This document shows, piece after piece, positions 58,981-64,000 of a stretch of 64,000 bases of DNA; positions within the stretch are counted from its first letter, which is position 1, and each line of letters begins with the position of its first letter. Under the pieces are notes generated by a model. That model saw only the letters and a program-made list of their open reading frames with translations. It did not search any database and was not told the origin of the DNA. Origin of the DNA: Poecilobothrus nobilitatus. Its lineage: Eukaryota; Arthropoda; Insecta; Diptera; Dolichopodidae. The DNA lies in the NCBI GenBank assembly GCA_947095535.1, contig OX352772.1, forward strand, positions 47,325,445 through 47,389,444. The letters run 5' to 3'. The translations under genes and the position numbers were made by a program.

Positions 58981-60353
58981 TAATCATGATAATGGTATGG
59001 TTTGGATTAACGTCCGCGTCCGATTGTAATGAAATTTATTATAACGGCACTTGGTAACGTCATTTGAAGGTCAAATTGGTTATTTGAAAATTTTCCTATT
59101 ATTTTGTAGTATTTTACTTTAACAGTTATATTTTTCGTCTACAATAGTATACAGGAACCATATTCTACATAATTATAGACCTCTTTTCAATCTCTTTTCA
59201 AAGGTATATAACAAGTATGGTAAGACTTGACAAATAGCCCTACCAGAGAACACAAATGCGAAATGGAAAGAATTTTAATAAAAAATACATTTCCATACTT
59301 TATTTCTCATACATTTATTTTACCTGTTTATTTTTTGTTGAAATATGTAAAAATTATTCAATTCAATTAGAATGGATTTTAGAGTTGGATTCAAAATCAG
59401 GATTGCCGCTTTTTCCAGAATATTTATACATATGTATACGTGAGATTCTGAATTAGGAGGCATTTTAGAGTTGAATTCAAAATCATGGTTTCAATAATTT
59501 GCAATATGCATGTAAAAAATTAAAAATAAACAATAGAAAAAATTACTGTAAAAATTTAACATAAATTTAAGTCTATTAAACTTACTACTTATTGTAATAT
59601 AATAAAATTTAAATTGTTTATATTTATGTTTAATTAAATTTATATATACATACGTATGTATTATATTGAGTTTATAATATATACATGTATAATATAATAA
59701 ATATATATATAATATAATATGTAATATGTATATAATATAATTAATATATATTATGCCAATATTATGTGTAATATATTATATTTTTATTTAAACTACAAAA
59801 TAGAGAATGAAATTTTTTTTATTAAAATTCAGTGCTTGAATCATTGTTTCAATATAGTTTTTTTATCCTACTGTGGGAAGATTTATCGCTCTATACCATA
59901 CTTGTTATATACCGTTGAAAAGAGGTTGAAAAGAATTTTATAACGGTATAGTAATAAATATAATGTGTCTTTGAAAATTTTACTTGTATAGTGGTTTTTT
60001 TGAAAGTTTTAATTTTTTTTTTTTTTATCAAAATTTCTACTTGAAACTGCAATATCTCAAAAACGGTAATACCGATTAAGATGAAACAAGATATATATTA
60101 AAGATAGTATTATGATCTAGAAAATGGTTCCTGTATATTATTGTAGATGAAAGATATAACGGATAAAGTAAAATACTACAAAATAATAAATTTTCAAATA
60201 ATCAATTTGACCTTCAAATGACCTTGTCGGTCAAAGTGGTCTTTTATGAAATGTTGATGAAATGAATGAAATGACATCACTAAGTATCGTTATAAAAATT
60301 TTAATTTCAATCGGACGCGGACGCTAATCCAAACCAATTCCCATCATAATTAT
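58981..60353. mobile_element. Large foldback element with arms of more than 200 bp
   Basis: The left arm (58981-59240) and right arm (59880-60353) are inverted. Matched landmarks are TTTGGATTAACGTCCGCGTC with the reverse of GACGCGGACGCTAATCCAAA, TTTGAAGGTCAAATTGGTTA with the reverse of AATCAATTTGACCTTCAAAT, and ACAGGAACCATATTCTA with the reverse of a segment containing AATGGTTCCTGTATA. The motifs ACAAGTATGGTA and TACCATACTTGT close the inner ends. The right arm holds about 200 bp absent from the left. The centre carries the 86-bp module (59376-59490). No target duplication is clear, since the inverted match seems to run on into AATCATGATAATGG. No ORF of note. Confidence 0.7.
59376..59490 (+). 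repeat. 86-bp module, about one and a third units
   Basis: ATTTTAGAGTTG at 59376 and 59462. The sequence between closely matches, in reverse complement, the array unit at 53725-53813 (CAAAATCAGGAT, TTTTTCCAGAATATTTATA, GAGATTCT.GATTAGGA). Confidence 0.7.
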
Positions 60354-61093
60354 TGTTTAATTAAACTGATTGCTTTTGTGAAAAAATTAATTTTGACTTT
60401 AAAATGCTATAAAAAATATTGAAAATGGTAATGGTAATACTGACTTTACTCCTCAAAAATTTATTAACTAAATCGTAAATTTCTAAAAACAAAACTGAAT
60501 AAAAAATAGAAAAATCTTTGATAACCAAATATTGTCGGAAAAGTGCAAGTGTGAAGTTAAGTGGTAATAAATTCGAAAATGCTCTAAGAACTGTGTTTTA
60601 TTAAATAAAAGTAACAGTATTGTTAAACAACGTAAATAATCCGTAAAGATGGACGTTTATTTATAAAAGCTTTTACAAAATTTGGAAAACGAAGCAGTTC
60701 GTAATTTATTTTTTTAATACTGTTTTCGCATTCAAAGCTACATACTATATGTATGTATGTATGTACATATTTTAAATAAAATCAATATAAAATAAATAAT
60801 TTTGATAATATGTAGGTATATTGGTATTTATTAAACTAACACATTCGTTATACATACATATGCATGTCCATATTTATCTATATACACAAATAAATAGAAT
60901 GTTGAACAAACTGTGAATGTTAAACAAATAAAAAAATTTCATCACAAAATTCTTTTATTTTTTAAATTTATCTATTCTTTTTAATCAGGGAATTCCCTTT
61001 TTCTATATTTTTGTGTTACATAATATGTATGTGCTTTTCTATGTATGTACATATATACAAATGAAGATAAAAAGAAGATGAATTTTTTGTCTC
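60354..61093. other. AT-rich non-coding stretch
   Basis: TATG/ATAC words at 60750-60770 and 61020-61060. No gene. Confidence 0.55.
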
Positions 61094-61742
61094 AATGGGC
61101 CTTTCCACACGGGTAGTGTCCTCTTTCGTCATTTTTTACTTTTACCTTCGTTTCATACCCTCTTGCCTATAAACTAAATTTGTGGTGGGGATTTTTAGGA
61201 GTAATTTTTTAAACCAAAATTTTAGAGTTTAAAAATTTAGTCCACTAACACAAACAAAAACTCAAATAAAAATTTTTATGAGGGTCAAAAAAATTTTATG
61301 TGTACATACGTTTCATTCTCGTTTGGAAAATTAAAGAAAAAAGTTTTTGAAACGGTCGCAGCAAATTTTTAAAAAAGTAAAGTGATTTTCGATCTTTCAC
61401 TTGATGAAATTATTAAAATATATTCTATTGACAAAAAGAAATTATGTGCACAGTACAGAGTTTATTCTATTTCTAGGTACATACATATATAATATATATT
61501 ATTTAAAAATTACAGGCAAAAAAATCTTATGTTACTTAAATACAAAAAAAAATTTATTTGTTTTATGCGTGCTTTTTTTTTATATTTATTATCTACCTCT
61601 CGCAACAAATTTTGTTTTAAAATGAAATATTTACACACACATATAAAAGTAACGACTATCGAGAGGAACAGTGTGGAAATAAAAAAAAGAGGAAAGTAGT
61701 CACGAAACGAAAGAGGACACTACTCGTGTAGAAAGGCCCAAT
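61094..61742. mobile_element. Non-autonomous DNA element with GGGCCTTTC termini
   Basis: The element runs 61097-61739 (643 bp). The left end GGGCCTTTCCACACGGGTAG and the right end in reverse complement GGGCCTTTCTACACGAGTAG match for about 34 bp (continuing TGTCCTCTTTCGT). AAT flanks both ends (61094-61096, 61740-61742), a 3-bp duplication as in PIF/Harbinger-type elements, although their usual target is TWA. The frame at 61401-61625 inside has no domain. Confidence 0.65.
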
Positions 61743-62639
61743 AATATTGTCATAATCATAGATTTCATTTCAAGTTGAGAAATTTCGAGTTGCGTCTAAA
61801 ATATGACTCAATTAAAAATTATGGTGTTAAAATTTTTAGCGATGCAATTTGAAACGATGCCTCTAGTGGTTACTAATAGAATTATGTTCGTATTACATTT
61901 ATTAATTGTTGGATAGATTTGAACTAGGATTACACAAAGCAGAACTCAGAAAAAACATAATTTATAAAAAAATTAAAAACCCAGTTTCCAAAATTCAATA
62001 TACATACATATGTATGTATGTATGTACTTTCATTTATTTGAAAACACGATACTCTTAAGAGTCTTAACAGTAACACTAACTAATAAATATTCAACAAAAA
62101 AAAAACAAAACAAAAATTATGTTATTTCTTTATAAGAGCAGCTCTTTAAGTAGCTCGTGCTAATTAAATTTTAAACAATAGTTACTTTAGCACAATAATG
62201 GAATTGATATTTAATCAAAAAAAAAAAGAAAAACCATCTGATTTTTTTTCTCTTTTTTATTTGTTTGTGATTTTATTTTTAAACATTTAAGAAAAAAATG
62301 ATTTTTAAAAATATATAAAAAGAAACCAATATTGAGGTTGAATACCTAACTAGTGACTAGGTTATGTTTAATTAAATTGATTGATAGGCAAATAATTTTA
62401 AAATAATGAAACAAAAAAAAATAAAATAAAAAAATACGCAAAAAAAAAAAATGAATCACGAGATGAAAATAAAATTAAAAGAAGCTAACAATTAGATATT
62501 AACCAAAAACAAAGTAGAATGTAAACCAACGGTTTTTAAAAGCGCACATTTCCAAAACTCAATACAAACTGTATAGAAGTGTGACTTACACAAAAATTTG
62601 AAAATTTCATGTAATAAGAAAAAATGTGAAATAGGACAT
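61743..62639. other. AT-rich non-coding stretch
   Basis: A palindromic ATACATATGTATGTATGTATG run near 62001-62025. A-rich blocks at 62210-62460. The minus frame at 62492-62701 has no domain. Confidence 0.5.
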
Positions 62640-63830
62640 TTTTGAAATTTTGAGGGGCCGTTATTCCGGAATCCTATATAACTAAGAAAAGCCGTTAACA
62701 CACGTAAAAATATATTATTGAACCTTTAATTTTCATGCCTTCCCGAAGAAAAATTTGTACAGGTGCCTAAGTTACAGGTGTCTAAAAACACCAAATTTTC
62801 AATTTTTAAGGCGTAATAACTCTTAAAGAAGGGGTGCTACTAAAAAAGGAAAAGAGGAAAAGTATAAGTTTTCTGAGGAAACTTATACTAATTCTAAAAG
62901 TTCTTTCTTGTCTCAAAATTTCAGGTTCCTATCTAAAGGCGTGCCGGAGTTATGAAAAAGAAATTTCATGCAAAATGTGATTTTCACATAACGGTAATGG
63001 TAATTTTCACATAACGGCAATTTGAATAGTAAATTACAAAATATTACATAATTTTGATACTGTTTTATATAGATAATAAAATGTTCGATCTTCTGGCGGT
63101 TTTAGATTGCAAAACTATTACGCAAACCCTGAGATATATACATCTGAAAATGCGGCTTTTTCGCAATTTTGAAGAGCTGCAACTTTGGAACGCTTTACAA
63201 CTTAAATAAACCTTTAACACACGTAAAAATATATTACTGTGGATTTAATTTTTATATCTTGCAGAAGTAAAATGTGAACAGGTTCGTAAGTTACAGGTGT
63301 TTAAAAATAGCAAATTTTCAATTTTTAAGCCCTAATAGCTCATAAACAGGGGATGGTCCAAAAAAATTTTCTGAGTAAACTTATACTAATTCTAAAAGTT
63401 CTTTCTTGCCTCAAAATTTCAAGCCTCTATCTAGAAGCGTGCCGGAATTATGAAAAAAAAAAATCATGCAAAATTTGGTTTTCACACAACGGTAAATTTA
63501 AATACTAAATTTAAAAAAATTGTATAATTTTCATATTAATTTATAAAGATAAAAGAAATACCTGCCGAATGACGTTTTGAAAAAATTTTAAGTAGAATAT
63601 AAGATATATGCATTTAAAAATAGGGCTTTTTCAAAGTTTGGGGGTCTGTAGCTCCGTAATGGGAGGGGCTACATGAAAAAGTTGTTCCACAAAATTATTT
63701 TTTTTATGAGACCTACCCATGGTTAAAATTTTTTTTCTCTATCTTTAACGGTGTAGAAGTTTTGTAAACGGACGGACAGAGTGAAACTAATAAGCACATT
63801 TTTTCAAAAATTTTTTGGAAATGTGCTAAA
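62640..63830 (+). repeat. Dispersed non-coding repeat of about 500-bp tandem units (CCGTCC family, plus strand)
   Basis: Two near-full units and part of a third. Landmarks recur: AACACACGTAAAAATATATTA (62698, 63218), GTTACAGGTGTYTAAAAA (about 62772, 63292), ACTTATACTAATTCTAAAAG (62881, 63381) and GCGTGCCGGARTTATGAAA (62940, 63436). The third unit starts at about 63640 (TGTAGCTCCGTAATGGGAGG) and runs into GGACGGACAGAG at 63770. The inner landmarks match the minus-strand repeat at 14362-15940. No open frame. Evenly spaced units of about 500 bp within a dispersed element are unusual. Confidence 0.65.
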
Positions 63831-64000
63831 AAGGGTTATCGATACTTTTTGTTAATTGGTTAAGTGAGAGACAGAAAATACTTTTGACAAAAAAAAAATT
63901 GAACACTTTTAGATGAGTGTTAATTTTTAAAATTTTATATTGTGTTAGAATTTAAAGCAAAATATAGTGCTAATTAATTAATTAATGTAGTCTTTGTTTA
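63831..64000. other. AT-rich non-coding end of window
   Basis: Nothing recognised. Confidence 0.6.

Noticed and set aside
1..64000. CRISPR array, operon, riboswitch or bacterial insertion sequence
   Set aside because: No regularly spaced repeats with unique spacers, no gene clusters with ribosome binding sites. Composition and splice signals are those of an insect nuclear genome.

Overview
The window reads as AT-rich nuclear DNA of a higher (brachyceran) fly. I judge this from the very low G+C content with long A and T runs, GT-AG introns with U-rich acceptors, an Asn/Ser-rich start exon of the kind common in flies, and fly-type transposons: Jockey/I/RTE LINE tails, tRNA-headed SINEs, a DD41D mariner and foldback elements. 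The species cannot be fixed from the sequence. There is no prokaryotic or organellar gene organisation, CRISPR array, rRNA gene or credible functional tRNA gene.

Only one host coding exon is well supported. An exon on the + strand has an acceptor at 45018, a long A-rich 5' leader, an ATG at 45423, a 54-codon Asn/Ser-rich start and a GTAAGT donor after 45584. The rest of that gene must lie downstream, probably beyond the window. Weaker exon-like islands sit at 3074-3097, 36481-36575 (CAA repeat), 47042-47399 and 48846-49181 (a 111-codon frame I do not recognise). Most of the window is therefore probably intron and intergenic sequence of one or more large genes.

Mobile DNA makes up nearly everything else that can be named. 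LINE 3' ends lie at 1012-1700 (Jockey-like), 5430-5946, 6777-7025 and 12619-12968 (I/R1/LOA-like, CCTAA or CCTA tails, target duplications of 12-13 bp) and at 3495-4040, 4285-4410, 21484-21620 and 35556-35690 (one RTE-like family, all on the minus strand). A tRNA-headed SINE family has five copies (7737, 25686, 34151, 34512, 44180). A second SINE type is at 12100, with a degraded relative at 9744. The only near-complete autonomous element is a 1.25-kb DD41D mariner (19786-21033), whose transposase is broken in its N-terminal helix-turn-helix.

Non-coding DNA elements are abundant: a Mutator-like element with a perfect 9-bp duplication nested in another inverted-repeat element (23553-24130), a Harbinger-like MITE (39544-40021), a Tc1-like MITE (31631-32014), a compact palindromic MITE (11464-11616), a large foldback element (16785-17990), two more foldbacks (53314-54170 and 58981-60353), and a dispersed family carrying CCGTCC/GGACGG runs (14362-15940, 35120-35330, 41144-41732, 62640-63830). 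The most unusual observations are a roughly 86-bp module shared by three otherwise unrelated palindromic elements, and a 43-bp ATG-to-splice-donor segment present twice, 49 kb apart, with the peptide start MNxxVRxLYAANCQ largely kept.
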